Positions 34,106-42,176 of a stretch of DNA of 64,000 bases are shown piece by piece. This DNA comes from Candidatus Thorarchaeota archaeon SMTZ1-45 (GTDB lineage: Archaea; Asgardarchaeota; Thorarchaeia; Thorarchaeales; Thorarchaeaceae). The number at the start of each line of letters is the position of its first letter. Within the stretch, counting starts at the first letter, position 1. The translations under genes were made by a program, and so were the position numbers. The stretch covers positions 39,583 to 103,582 of the forward strand of contig LRSL01000013.1 in the NCBI GenBank assembly GCA_001563335.1. Direction: 5' to 3'. Below the pieces are notes generated by a model, which worked only from the letters and a program-made list of their open reading frames with translations, did not search any database and was not told where the DNA came from.

Positions 34106-34516
34106 ATGGTTTCGCGGGGTAGATTGAACTTTCTCATCTTAGTATGTTCCATTCTGATTCTTCTAACCGCTTATCACATAGGATTGGTTGCCATCCCTCT
34201 AGGTATGGATACCGAAGTATCTCTCGTAGTTGCCATTGGCGCTCTGGCTGTCATCACTCTCTTAGGAGCGTTTGGAAGGAAACGTGGAATGGATGAAATT
34301 GCTACGTACAAACCTGGAACAATCATTTCCAGCATTTTCATAGGTGCTATTGCAATTATGGTGATAATTATGCTCTTACTTGCTGGTATTCACCCACCAG
34401 GTATGGATCCTGAAGTACCATTCCTATTTGTAATCCCCCCTCTAGCACTTGTCATTGTACTAGCAGTATTGATAGAGGAAGTAACCTTAGGATTGAAACT
34501 CGACCAATCGAAATAA
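34106..34516 (+). CDS. Four-helix membrane protein with an internal duplication
   Basis: 136 residues, four hydrophobic segments. The halves resemble each other: AIPLGMDTEVSLVVAIGALAVI in the first, HPPGMDPEVPFLFVIPPLALVI in the second, so each half is helix, PxGMDxEV loop, helix. ATG at 34106 has GGGAGAACG upstream. No family recognised. Followed by ribosomal eL13 with 77 bases between. Confidence 0.65.
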   Translation: MVSRGRLNFLILVCSILILLTAYHIGLVAIPLGMDTEVSLVVAIGALAVITLLGAFGRKRGMDEIATYKPGTIISSIFIGAIAIMVIIMLLLAGIHPPGMDPEVPFLFVIPPLALVIVLAVLIEEVTLGLKLDQSK

Positions 34517-34533
34517 GATGGACCGTAACCTTT

Positions 34534-34555
34534 GCCGCCTCGAAAGCCTAATAAG
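34534..34555 (+). repeat. Repeat copy C (core) upstream of eL13
   Basis: GCCGCCTCGAAAGCCTAATA followed by GTGGACCT, sharing the start of copies A and B. Its position 40-60 bases upstream of the eL13 start fits a promoter, and similar AAAAGGCTAATA boxes precede the genes at 41297 and 57329. Confidence 0.45.
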
Positions 34556-34593
34556 TGGACCTGAGGCTCGAAGCCGAGTCAGGTGAATGACCG

Positions 34594-35043
34594 ATGAGCT
34601 TTGATATTATCGCTGAGCCAACAGTAAAATCACCACGAGATGCTCGTTCCAAGAGAGGTCGTGGTTTTAGTATTGAAGAAACCGTTCAAGCCGGCCTAAC
34701 TATAACCGAAACTCGGCGAATGGGATTAATTGTTGATAAGCGAAGGAAAACCGTCCATCCTGAGAATGTTGAAGCCCTCAAACAGTATATGAAGGATCTC
34801 GAAGAGTTAGTTGCCGCTTTAGCTGCAGAAGCTGAACCTATCAAAGATAAAGTTGAAGCAGCAGTTGATGATCTTGCCTCACTTAAGGCTGTAAAGAAGT
34901 CTGAGGTTCCGTTGCTTGCAAAAGCTGATATCAAGACATTCGAAGATCTTGCATATTGTGATATAACAAAGGTTGCTAAGAAAACTGGAATCGAAGAAGA
35001 CCGAATCACAGAGATGGTAAAAGCAGCTCTCAAAAAGGTCTAG
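34594..35043 (+). CDS. rpl13e: Ribosomal protein eL13 with a C-terminal helix-hairpin-helix-like domain
   Basis: 149 residues. The first half (RDARSKRGRGFSIEETVQAGLTITETRRMGLIVDKRRK) matches the C-terminal part of eukaryotic and archaeal eL13. A charged coiled coil and then a helical domain (LLAKADIKTFEDLAYCDITKVAKKTG) like HhH or SAP-type domains follow. The long N-terminal rRNA-binding part of eukaryotic eL13 is missing. AGGTGA lies upstream of ATG 34594. eL13 is restricted to TACK and Asgard archaea, among archaea, which supports the lineage call. Confidence 0.85.
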   Translation: MSFDIIAEPTVKSPRDARSKRGRGFSIEETVQAGLTITETRRMGLIVDKRRKTVHPENVEALKQYMKDLEELVAALAAEAEPIKDKVEAAVDDLASLKAVKKSEVPLLAKADIKTFEDLAYCDITKVAKKTGIEEDRITEMVKAALKKV

Positions 35044-35078
35044 AAAATCGCTTGACTAAGTCTTAGGGGAAGAGCGAG

Positions 35079-36179
35079 TTGGACTATACTCGTCTCATAT
35101 CAATATTGCAGAATCCTCCAAAGGTGAATTACCCAGTAGTACTCCCTGATTTTTTTGTAGATCACTTTGTACTTTTCAAGACGCTAGATAGTTTCCTAGA
35201 TGGTTTGAAACGACTTGCTCAGCAAGGTGGAGGCAACTTGCTTAAGAATGAGCAGTTCATTCGAAAAGGCGGAAATGCAGTAAATACAGCATCTGCCTTA
35301 CTTTCTCTGGGCTTGAATCCAAAATTAATTGTCACAACCGATTATTATGGGGCATCTCTTCTGAAAGCGTTAGTTAGTCCTAATTTAGATTTGAGTCATG
35401 TTCACACTGATGGTCGGCTTTCCTCAACAGTATCGATTGAAACAGAATACTCAGGAAGAAAGGTCAACCTGATGGTCAGTGATAGTGGTTCGGCATCAGA
35501 ATTTGAATTCTCTGACCTTTCTCGACATGATATCGATGCCATCAAAGGTAGTGGAATTGTTGCTCTGGTTAATCTAAATCATAATAGAAAAGCTGCGGAG
35601 CTTGCTCATGACCTCTTTCAGATGATAAAAAAGTCATCAAAAGCTATGACATTCATGGACATGGGTGACCCCTCAGGAAACCCCAAAATAGTTACTAAAC
35701 TTGTTGAAAATGTAATTAAAACAGGTTTGGTAGACATCATCGGACTGAATGAGAATGAAGTTGGTTGGATTGCTCAGGTTCTAACAAGTAATCGCGAGCG
35801 TTGGAAAAACATATCGGAAAAGCCTGAACTTTGGCTTGAAGGAGCTCAATTGATTGCCAACGATACAGGAGTCCGGATAGATCTTCATACGCCACATTAT
35901 TCTTCAACAATCAAAGGAAATGAGATAACTTCAGTTCCAGCATTTGATGTTGAAAGTCATATTGTATGTGGTGCAGGAGATGCGTGGAATGCTGGTGACA
36001 TCTATGGTACACTCCTCGATTTATCCCCGTTTGATCGATTAACTCTAGCTAACGCTGTAGCGTCACTCTATATTTCCTCAGCTTCAGCAACACATCCACA
36101 AATAGCTGATATAGTGGAATTCCTAGAATCCAATCCAATCCTCTCACGAGATGGTACAAAGTTACTTAAAGTTCAGTGA
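35079..36179 (+). CDS. PfkB-family carbohydrate kinase
   Basis: 366-residue ribokinase-like enzyme. GGNAVNTASALLSLGLNPKLIV near residue 65 is the substrate-side signature, NENEV the nucleotide-side motif, and CGAGDAWNAGDI the catalytic motif with the base Asp (Trp replaces the usual Phe). TTG at 35079 after AGGGGAAG. Substrate not predictable; sugars or nucleosides are possible. Lies between eL13 and the first roadblock module. Confidence 0.85.
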   Translation: MDYTRLISILQNPPKVNYPVVLPDFFVDHFVLFKTLDSFLDGLKRLAQQGGGNLLKNEQFIRKGGNAVNTASALLSLGLNPKLIVTTDYYGASLLKALVSPNLDLSHVHTDGRLSSTVSIETEYSGRKVNLMVSDSGSASEFEFSDLSRHDIDAIKGSGIVALVNLNHNRKAAELAHDLFQMIKKSSKAMTFMDMGDPSGNPKIVTKLVENVIKTGLVDIIGLNENEVGWIAQVLTSNRERWKNISEKPELWLEGAQLIANDTGVRIDLHTPHYSSTIKGNEITSVPAFDVESHIVCGAGDAWNAGDIYGTLLDLSPFDRLTLANAVASLYISSASATHPQIADIVEFLESNPILSRDGTKLLKVQ

Positions 36180-36225
36180 CTTTTGTACCAATTGTATCTG
36201 TAACGCTAGGCTAGGTGTATGACAG

Positions 36226-37206
36226 TTGGAATTAGAGCGCGTTCTGACCAAACTGAAGTTTGATGAATCAGTTAATGGGTATGCGCTCATAACAAGCGAT
36301 GGTCATCCCTTCCTGTCTTTCTCGCTACCTGATGAAGTTTTACCTCAAATCAAAGGAACTCTTCGAATCCATGGTTCTGATTTGAAACTCGTCAACATCA
36401 TGACTGGAAAAGGAATTGTAATTCTTGCAAGAATTGACCCTCGATGGGTACTTGCTGTTCTATTCGACCCTGACTTCCAACTTGGTGGTGCTCTTTCACG
36501 AACAAAGGCTGTAGTCGATCTTCTCGCGCAAGTATCATTACCTCCACCACCTATTTCAATAGCTGAAGAAGAAGATGTGAATCTCCCTTCAGAGGAAGAA
36601 TCCATCGGTGAAATTCAGTCTACCATGTCCGACATTTCCCAAGAAACAGTTATGGAATCTGCACCATCTCTTGAACCTGTAGAACCAGTAACAACAGAAA
36701 TCACTGAGGAACCACCTCAAGAACCAGTTGAGGTGAAACATTGGTGTATCGTACATAGGGGCGAGAACTACAAAGACTCAGTGACCTTAGAATCTGAGCT
36801 TAATGTTTCGATTAAGCGATTGTTTGCTAATGTTGGCATTGACATCCTTCTTGTTGTTGATGAGAAGATGACTGTCTATAATTTAGCTGAACATTTAGCT
36901 AGACCAGTTGAGAAGATTATTGAGATTGTGAAATGGTGTGTTTCACGTAAAATTCTCTGGGTTGAATGCCCCAAGGAAAAAGAACCAAGTCAGAAGGAGA
37001 TAATAGAGTTGCCTCTATTTGAGGGGAAGATTGACAAGGTCAAGAAAAAACATCGTCCAGTTCTTGAATTATGTGACGGGAAGAGGACTTTACAAGAAAT
37101 TGCCACTGAACTTGGCATACCCTATTTCGAAGCGTTGCAAATGATTATACCCTACCGTGGGAAATCCGTCCGATTCATTCGCACGGATAAAGTGTCAAGA
37201 TTCTGA
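36226..37206 (+). CDS. Roadblock-domain protein with proline-rich linker and winged-helix C-terminus (copy 1)
   Basis: 326 residues. Residues 1-105 resemble the roadblock/LC7 fold (LERVLTKLKFDESVNGYALITSDGHPF, then strands ending LGGALSRTKAVVDLL). Residues 106-165 are an acidic, proline-rich linker. From about 170 comes a wHTH-like part (NLAEHLARPVEKIIEIVKWCVSRKILW) and a second small helical domain (CDGKRTLQEIATELGI). Roadblock proteins regulate small GTPases in Mgl, Ragulator and TRAPP-like settings. TTG at 36226 with AGGTG upstream. Twenty-one bases before the Bet3/V4R gene. A paralogue with the same layout lies at 39096. The roadblock call is by pattern, not search. Confidence 0.72.
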   Translation: MELERVLTKLKFDESVNGYALITSDGHPFLSFSLPDEVLPQIKGTLRIHGSDLKLVNIMTGKGIVILARIDPRWVLAVLFDPDFQLGGALSRTKAVVDLLAQVSLPPPPISIAEEEDVNLPSEEESIGEIQSTMSDISQETVMESAPSLEPVEPVTTEITEEPPQEPVEVKHWCIVHRGENYKDSVTLESELNVSIKRLFANVGIDILLVVDEKMTVYNLAEHLARPVEKIIEIVKWCVSRKILWVECPKEKEPSQKEIIELPLFEGKIDKVKKKHRPVLELCDGKRTLQEIATELGIPYFEALQMIIPYRGKSVRFIRTDKVSRF

Positions 37207-37227
37207 TATTGGAGGTTGAAATAATAA

Positions 37228-37731
37228 ATGGGTGTAAAAGGAAAAATAGCTTGGAATTTCATGACTGATAAGGTGAGTAAGGTTTTGTTCCAAGCAAGCT
37301 ACCGTGAGCTGATGAACCTTCTCATGAGCACTAGTGATAGCGTTGACGAAATAAACCGAAAGATGAAAGATATCGGTTTTCGTGTTGGAGAAACTCTTCT
37401 GATGGACTATGCTGACAGAATCCGCCAACATGCTGGGAAGTTTCATGAATTTGCAAACACTCTGCAACTTGCCTATAAGGTGAATTCTGGACAGGAATTC
37501 ACAGATATCTGGGTTAGTAGTGATAAGCGAAGTATCAAATTCACAGACGCAGATTGTCCAATATGTGCAGGGGTTCATATTACAGATATGCCTGGCTTGC
37601 AATACTGTGTAATTGTGAGTGGAGTGTTTGATGCTGTCATGAAGCTTCGTGGATTTCAAGCTGAAAGTTTTCAAGAGTCTTGTAGGGCACTAGGTGATGA
37701 GGCCTGTACTTGGACTCTCTCACTGCTTTAG
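37228..37731 (+). CDS. Bet3/V4R-family protein, TRAPP-like (copy 1)
   Basis: 167 residues. Helix-rich first part (VDEINRKMKDIGFRVGETLLMDY), then CPIC, LQYCVIVSGVFDAVMKLRGFQAE and SCRALGDEACTWTLSL, which follow the Bet3/V4R layout: GYxxxxxxGxxxxxLxxxGxxxxxFxxxCxxxGDxxCxW. Bet3 is a core TRAPP subunit; V4R is its bacterial and archaeal relative. The cysteines could bind metal or be acylated, as in Bet3. ATG at 37228 with GGAGGTTG upstream. Partner of the preceding roadblock protein by position. Confidence 0.75.
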   Translation: MGVKGKIAWNFMTDKVSKVLFQASYRELMNLLMSTSDSVDEINRKMKDIGFRVGETLLMDYADRIRQHAGKFHEFANTLQLAYKVNSGQEFTDIWVSSDKRSIKFTDADCPICAGVHITDMPGLQYCVIVSGVFDAVMKLRGFQAESFQESCRALGDEACTWTLSLL

Positions 37732-37837
37732 AAGTGTATCTCGCATGCCGCAGAAATCAAGTAACTCATCCGGCATAGGTATAAAACCTAATAACCAGAA
37801 GTAGAGATATAGAACCATTGCAAACGGAGGACCTCAA

Positions 37838-38371
37838 TTGGGTCAAGTTTTAGGCACGCTATTTGGATTAATAACAGCATTTGCAATGACTTTCGTAGTG
37901 TTGATGCTCGGTGTCTTTATGCCTAATGATCTTATTGCATCAACCATTGTAGATGACTTTCTTGCAACAAGTGAACTTGAAATACGTCTGGCAGTGGTTG
38001 GTACTATTTTGTATCCTGCTCCCACACTTCTTGGTTCAACCAGCCTGGGTTCCTTAGTAGGTTATGGTGCTCCTGGAGCAACTGTTCTCATGTGGCTAGC
38101 TTGGGGCACTGGTGGTCTTATTGCTGGTTTGATGACCAAAGAGATTTTTCCTGGGATTCTATCTGCAGTTTTTTCAGCCATCATCGGTGCTTTTCTTACT
38201 TGGCTCCTATTCTTTATGATAAGTCCCTCTTTTGCGAGTACAGGTATCGCTGCGATATTTCAACAGGGATCGCTTCTGATCATGCAGGCATCACTTGAGG
38301 GAACCATTTACCCTGCAATAGCATGTGCAATTGGTGGACTCTTGGGTGGAGCAATAACAAGAGACCGCTGA
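37838..38371 (+). CDS. Multi-helix membrane protein
   Basis: 177 residues, about five hydrophobic segments (GTLFGLITAFAMTFVVLMLGVF, MWLAWGTGGLIAGLM, GILSAVFSAIIGAFLTWLLFF, YPAIACAIGGLLGGAI). TTG at 37838 with GGAGGACCTCAA upstream. The stop abuts the convergent gene at 38372. Similar glycine-rich helices (GGLIxGxxxK) occur in that neighbour. No family recognised. Sits between the two roadblock/V4R modules, so it may be a membrane anchor for them; inference. Confidence 0.6.
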   Translation: MGQVLGTLFGLITAFAMTFVVLMLGVFMPNDLIASTIVDDFLATSELEIRLAVVGTILYPAPTLLGSTSLGSLVGYGAPGATVLMWLAWGTGGLIAGLMTKEIFPGILSAVFSAIIGAFLTWLLFFMISPSFASTGIAAIFQQGSLLIMQASLEGTIYPAIACAIGGLLGGAITRDR

Positions 38372-38938
38372 TTATTCACTGCTTACGATTAAAGTCCTAC
38401 CACACTCTGAGCATATCATAGGAATAGACTTGAAAACAGCACCGCATTCACACACAGTTTCAATCTTCAACGGAATAGGAGGCTCAGCCTGGCGGCCAAG
38501 TCTTTCTATTATCATTGCAGTTGGTTGTGCTAAAGGTAACGCAAGAATGGACACCATCAAAGATGCTAGGAATTGAAAGAGCAGGTCGAAGTTTCTATTA
38601 GCGCTACTCCAAAATCCTGGATTAATGAGTAGTAGGGATATCAGTGCTAAAACTGCATGGATAAGCCCAACCCAAATTGCAGATCTGACTGTATTCCACC
38701 CAGGTTTGGAGAATAATCCAATCATAAATCCAATTATGCACCATGAAAAGATATAGAATAAAACAATCCAAGATGTGATTGGGTTAAATAGAGTAGTCTG
38801 AAGTGCACTACTTCCTGCTAAGAGAAACCAAACTATGTTGAATGGCTCTGGGTATATTGGTTGAGGAAGTTCCATCAGGATTGATATGACTATAGATCCA
38901 ATAATAACCCCAATTAAGCCGCCAACAAAGTTTCTCAT
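38372..38938 (-). CDS. Membrane protein with C-terminal zinc ribbon
   Basis: 188 residues. Five hydrophobic segments in residues 5-150, then a cytosolic end with CECGAVFKSIPMICSECG, a zinc ribbon. ATG at 38938 begins the first helix; the frame is open 55 codons further but that part is not membrane-like. No ribosome site is clear, so it may be leaderless. No family recognised. Lies between the two roadblock/V4R modules on the opposite strand. Confidence 0.6.
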   Translation of the reverse strand: MRNFVGGLIGVIIGSIVISILMELPQPIYPEPFNIVWFLLAGSSALQTTLFNPITSWIVLFYIFSWCIIGFMIGLFSKPGWNTVRSAIWVGLIHAVLALISLLLINPGFWSSANRNFDLLFQFLASLMVSILALPLAQPTAMIIERLGRQAEPPIPLKIETVCECGAVFKSIPMICSECGRTLIVSSE

Positions 38939-39095
38939 TGCACTTATTCGGCATATACGAATCCCTCTTAATGCTTTTTGACAAGCCATTGAAAAAACAA
39001 TCTTTGGCACCACAATCCTTTTCAGATGACCTTCAGACAATAGCATGACAAAGCAGTCAGTTATTGGTCCGGCCTGTGTTCGTTGGGTGAATAAA

Positions 39096-40103
39096 ATGTC
39101 CAAGGATTTGGAACGCGCTCTATCTAAACTGAGATTTGATGATCAGGTTTTAGGTTACTCGTTAATGACCAAGGTAGGCCGCCCCTTCGTCAGTTTTGCT
39201 TTCCCAGACGAATTGTTTCCACGCATCAAGGATAGCATTAACCTATACAAATCAGATCTCCGCCTCATGACCATTGATACTGACCGTGGACTGGTGGTTT
39301 TATCCCCTGTTGATGATAATTGGATTTTAACTGTTCTATATGTGCCAGAGCTGCAACTTGGCTTGGCTATTGCGAAAACTAAGAATGTCCTCCGACTTCT
39401 GGAGGGAATTGAACTCCCACCACCACCTGAGGAGTTTGAAGAGTCCGTAGAGTCAAACCTTCAAGTTTTGGAGAGCATAGCGATTAAAGCTGCATCTGTT
39501 GAATCAGCGGCATCAAAAGAAACACCTCCTGTTCCTGAGGTTAAGATGACTCTACCACCTCAGGTAGAAACAGCTCCCGATTTAAGTATAGAACTACCCT
39601 CTCCTGAATCGTTCAATATTCAGCCTGTAACAATTCCTAAAAGGGGTTCGCAGTACTCAAACGCACTTTCTCTGGATTCTGAACTTTATAGTGAAATGAA
39701 GAAATTGTATCGCAATTTCGGATTTGATGTTCTTATGCTTGTTGATGGTAACATAAGTGCTGAGAAAATCGCAGATTCGATGTTCCAACCAAATGACAGA
39801 GTTATTGACCTTCTCAAATGGGGCGCCTCAAGAGGTATAATTACTGTTCCACAGATATCAGAAGATGAAGAAGACGCAACAGGTGCAGGTAAAAGTGCAA
39901 TAGGTCGTTATGTCAAGTGTCCCCACTTCGAAGGTGACATGAGCAAAGTTGCGAGTGGTGATCAAAACATCATTAGGTTGTGTGATGGAACTCGCACAAC
40001 CGAACAGATCGCAGAGTCCCTAAATCTTCCTTTACCAAAGGTCGTACAGACAATTGCAAAATACAGAAAACACGGTTTGAAAGTCATTGGCAAAACCCTC
40101 TAG
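39096..40103 (+). CDS. Roadblock-domain protein with linker and winged-helix C-terminus (copy 2)
   Basis: 335 residues, paralogue of the gene at 36226. The N-terminal domain (LERALSKLRFDDQVLGYSLMTKVGRPFVSFAFPDEL, LGLAIAKTKNVLRLL) matches copy 1 along its length. A proline/acidic linker (about 105-190) follows, then a wHTH-like domain (SAEKIADSMFQPNDRVIDLLKWGASRGIITVP), a CPHFEGDMSKVA link and CDGTRTTEQIAESLNLPL. ATG at 39096 with GGGTGA upstream. Gene order with its V4R partner is the same as in copy 1, 23 bases apart. Confidence 0.72.
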   Translation: MSKDLERALSKLRFDDQVLGYSLMTKVGRPFVSFAFPDELFPRIKDSINLYKSDLRLMTIDTDRGLVVLSPVDDNWILTVLYVPELQLGLAIAKTKNVLRLLEGIELPPPPEEFEESVESNLQVLESIAIKAASVESAASKETPPVPEVKMTLPPQVETAPDLSIELPSPESFNIQPVTIPKRGSQYSNALSLDSELYSEMKKLYRNFGFDVLMLVDGNISAEKIADSMFQPNDRVIDLLKWGASRGIITVPQISEDEEDATGAGKSAIGRYVKCPHFEGDMSKVASGDQNIIRLCDGTRTTEQIAESLNLPLPKVVQTIAKYRKHGLKVIGKTL

Positions 40104-40126
40104 AGAATAATCAGGTGAAACAAACT

Positions 40127-40600
40127 ATGCCAAAGGTAGAGAACCCGTTACTTATCAGCCTATATTCACATTATGTCGAGCAAATTCTTTCGGAAACTAA
40201 TAGCATCGATGATGCAAATCAGAAACTTCGAGACTTAGGGAAGGAATTAGGTCAGCAGATATACCTCAACACAGAGATTGTCGAAAAGACAAAAGAAAAT
40301 GTTACAACACGTGAAGAGGTAGCAAAACTGATTGAAAATGTATACAAAGTTCTCTTTGATAAGAAACCAAAGGATGTTGACATGAAGACAGCACGAGGGT
40401 CTGTACGAATAACTGACGATAACTGTGTCTGGTGCCAAGAAGTGAATCTTGAGGGAATGAGAGGATTTGGATACTGTGAGATATTTAGTGGTATTCTTGA
40501 ATCAATTCTCGAGTTCAAAGGCGTTGATGCCAAAGTCTTTCAAGAAATGAGCAAAGCCACTGGTTCAGATGTCTGCGTTTGGAATGTCCGACTTGTATAA
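40127..40600 (+). CDS. Bet3/V4R-family protein, TRAPP-like (copy 2)
   Basis: 157 residues. The middle and end read CVWCQEVNLEGMRGFGYCEIFSGILESILEFKGVDAKVFQEM and GSDVCVWNVRL, like copy 1 and the Bet3/V4R family. ATG at 40127 is preferred over GTG at 40115 because AGGTGA lies eight bases before it. Directly follows its roadblock partner. Cysteine pair CVWC and the later Cys match CPIC in copy 1. Confidence 0.75.
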   Translation: MPKVENPLLISLYSHYVEQILSETNSIDDANQKLRDLGKELGQQIYLNTEIVEKTKENVTTREEVAKLIENVYKVLFDKKPKDVDMKTARGSVRITDDNCVWCQEVNLEGMRGFGYCEIFSGILESILEFKGVDAKVFQEMSKATGSDVCVWNVRLV

Positions 40601-40669
40601 GTGTATCACATACACATAAAGCACTTAACTCTCAATTCATCTTCATCCATTGCCGACGAGGCTTAAGAC

Positions 40670-41224
40670 ATGTCTAGTGAAGAAAAGGTTATTCCATGGT
40701 GGCAGGGTCGACTCAAGGAACGCGATCTTATGGTTGCATTCTTTGCGAAGACTTGGAACAAGCTCGGAAGTAGGATTGCAGTAATGTTCCCTGACCGAGT
40801 TAAGGACCTATACTACTCTGCTGGGCGTCTTGCAGGACTTGAAGCACAACGAGAATACTTCAAAGTAGGAAAACAAAAGCCTCCTGGGGATTTCAAGGGT
40901 ATCATCGAGTTCATCAAGATGTCTCTTGAAACACTGATTGTACCTTTCGGTGATATTAGGATCGCAAAACTCTACAAGTTATGGCTGGATGAGGAAGCGA
41001 TAATTGAGATAGGTGATAATCCCTATGCGTCAGGGTATGAATCTGAAGAACCATCATGTTTCTTTCTGAAAGGTTTTGTAGAGGCTGTTCTTGAATATCT
41101 AACCGATTTCAATAGAATTGAGTATGAAAAATTGCTTGTCACAGAGGAAACATGCATATCTGCTGGTCAAGAAACTTGCACTTTTAAGATTACATTGACT
41201 TATCCTGCACGTGGAGCAACATAG
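40670..41224 (+). CDS. V4R-like protein (third copy)
   Basis: 184 residues, more divergent. The end reads SCFFLKGFVEAVLEYLTDFNRIEYEKLLVTEETCISAGQETCTFKITL, close to the V4R consensus with its ExxCxxxGxxxCxF finish. ATG at 40670 with GAGG upstream. It follows copy 2 by 69 bases, so three Bet3/V4R proteins are encoded here. No roadblock partner of its own is seen. Confidence 0.7.
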   Translation: MSSEEKVIPWWQGRLKERDLMVAFFAKTWNKLGSRIAVMFPDRVKDLYYSAGRLAGLEAQREYFKVGKQKPPGDFKGIIEFIKMSLETLIVPFGDIRIAKLYKLWLDEEAIIEIGDNPYASGYESEEPSCFFLKGFVEAVLEYLTDFNRIEYEKLLVTEETCISAGQETCTFKITLTYPARGAT

Positions 41225-41296
41225 TAGTGCGAAATTTCAACAAACGCAGTTTTTAACTACAAAAGGCTAATAGGGTTTGACAATGGATGTTAGAAC

Positions 41297-42112
41297 ATGA
41301 ATAGGCAGATCACCAAACATATCCTAGTAGGATTCTCACTCATCCTCCTCACATGGGGAATATTAGGTGTAGTCCTATCTGGGTCAAGTTTTGGTGACAT
41401 TGAACCTATGGCTCCGGATCTATCTTCTTCTCTAAATAGTGAGGAAAGTTATGCACACTTTAAGGCTCTTTCAATATGGATTGGTAGTGCTACAAGTATT
41501 GAGAACATAACCCTGCACATCGAACTATTTACTTGGAATTCGGGAGGTACAAATGTAGCTTGGTCTGATGCACTCTTCATAGTGCTTGATCTTGGATGTT
41601 TTGTTATTGCTATTGGTACAGTTTCAGTTGAGAGGAGAGAAGACCGCAGACTTCAGAAGTTACGAGATCGAGTCATTGATGAAGTTGCCATCAATCCTGG
41701 GATACATCTTCGCGAGCTTCATCGGATAATTGGGTGTGCAATGGGTGCTTTACAGTATCATCTTCGTTTTTTGGAGCGGGATGGGCAGGTAATATCAATG
41801 AGAAACGGTAATGTCAGACACATTTTTCCACCTGATTTCTCCTCAGATGACAGAGTAATGCTGTTGACCGCCTTAGCACGAAATCCTACAGTAAGCTCCA
41901 TACTCAGCGAATGTGCATCGAATGGACAGACCACACAAGCCGCTATTAGCAGAACACTGGAAGTAGACAAGAGTCTCATCTCCTACTATATCAACAGTCT
42001 GTTAAAAGTAGACATATTGCGCACTGTGAAAGTCTTTGGCCGTGAGAAACCAGTGCTGATAACTGACTGGGCCCGTGCAGCTATTGATTGCCATGATATT
42101 TTGGTACAGTAA
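41297..42112 (+). CDS. Membrane-anchored winged-helix regulator
   Basis: 271 residues. Two membrane helices (about 8-30 and 92-110) bracket an extracytoplasmic domain. The cytosolic part has two winged HTH units: HLRELHRIIGCAMGALQYHLRFLERDGQV and QAAISRTLEVDKSLISYYINSLLKVDIL. Such a protein could sense an outside signal and regulate genes directly. ATG at 41297, with AAAAGGCTAATAGGG upstream as promoter. Adjacent to a MacB-like ABC exporter it may regulate; inference. Confidence 0.72.
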   Translation: MNRQITKHILVGFSLILLTWGILGVVLSGSSFGDIEPMAPDLSSSLNSEESYAHFKALSIWIGSATSIENITLHIELFTWNSGGTNVAWSDALFIVLDLGCFVIAIGTVSVERREDRRLQKLRDRVIDEVAINPGIHLRELHRIIGCAMGALQYHLRFLERDGQVISMRNGNVRHIFPPDFSSDDRVMLLTALARNPTVSSILSECASNGQTTQAAISRTLEVDKSLISYYINSLLKVDILRTVKVFGREKPVLITDWARAAIDCHDILVQ

Positions 42113-42176
42113 TTGTCCAACCCTTATGCTTATCTTGGGTTGAGAGTCATTTCGCCACTATCCGAGGTGGTATACA

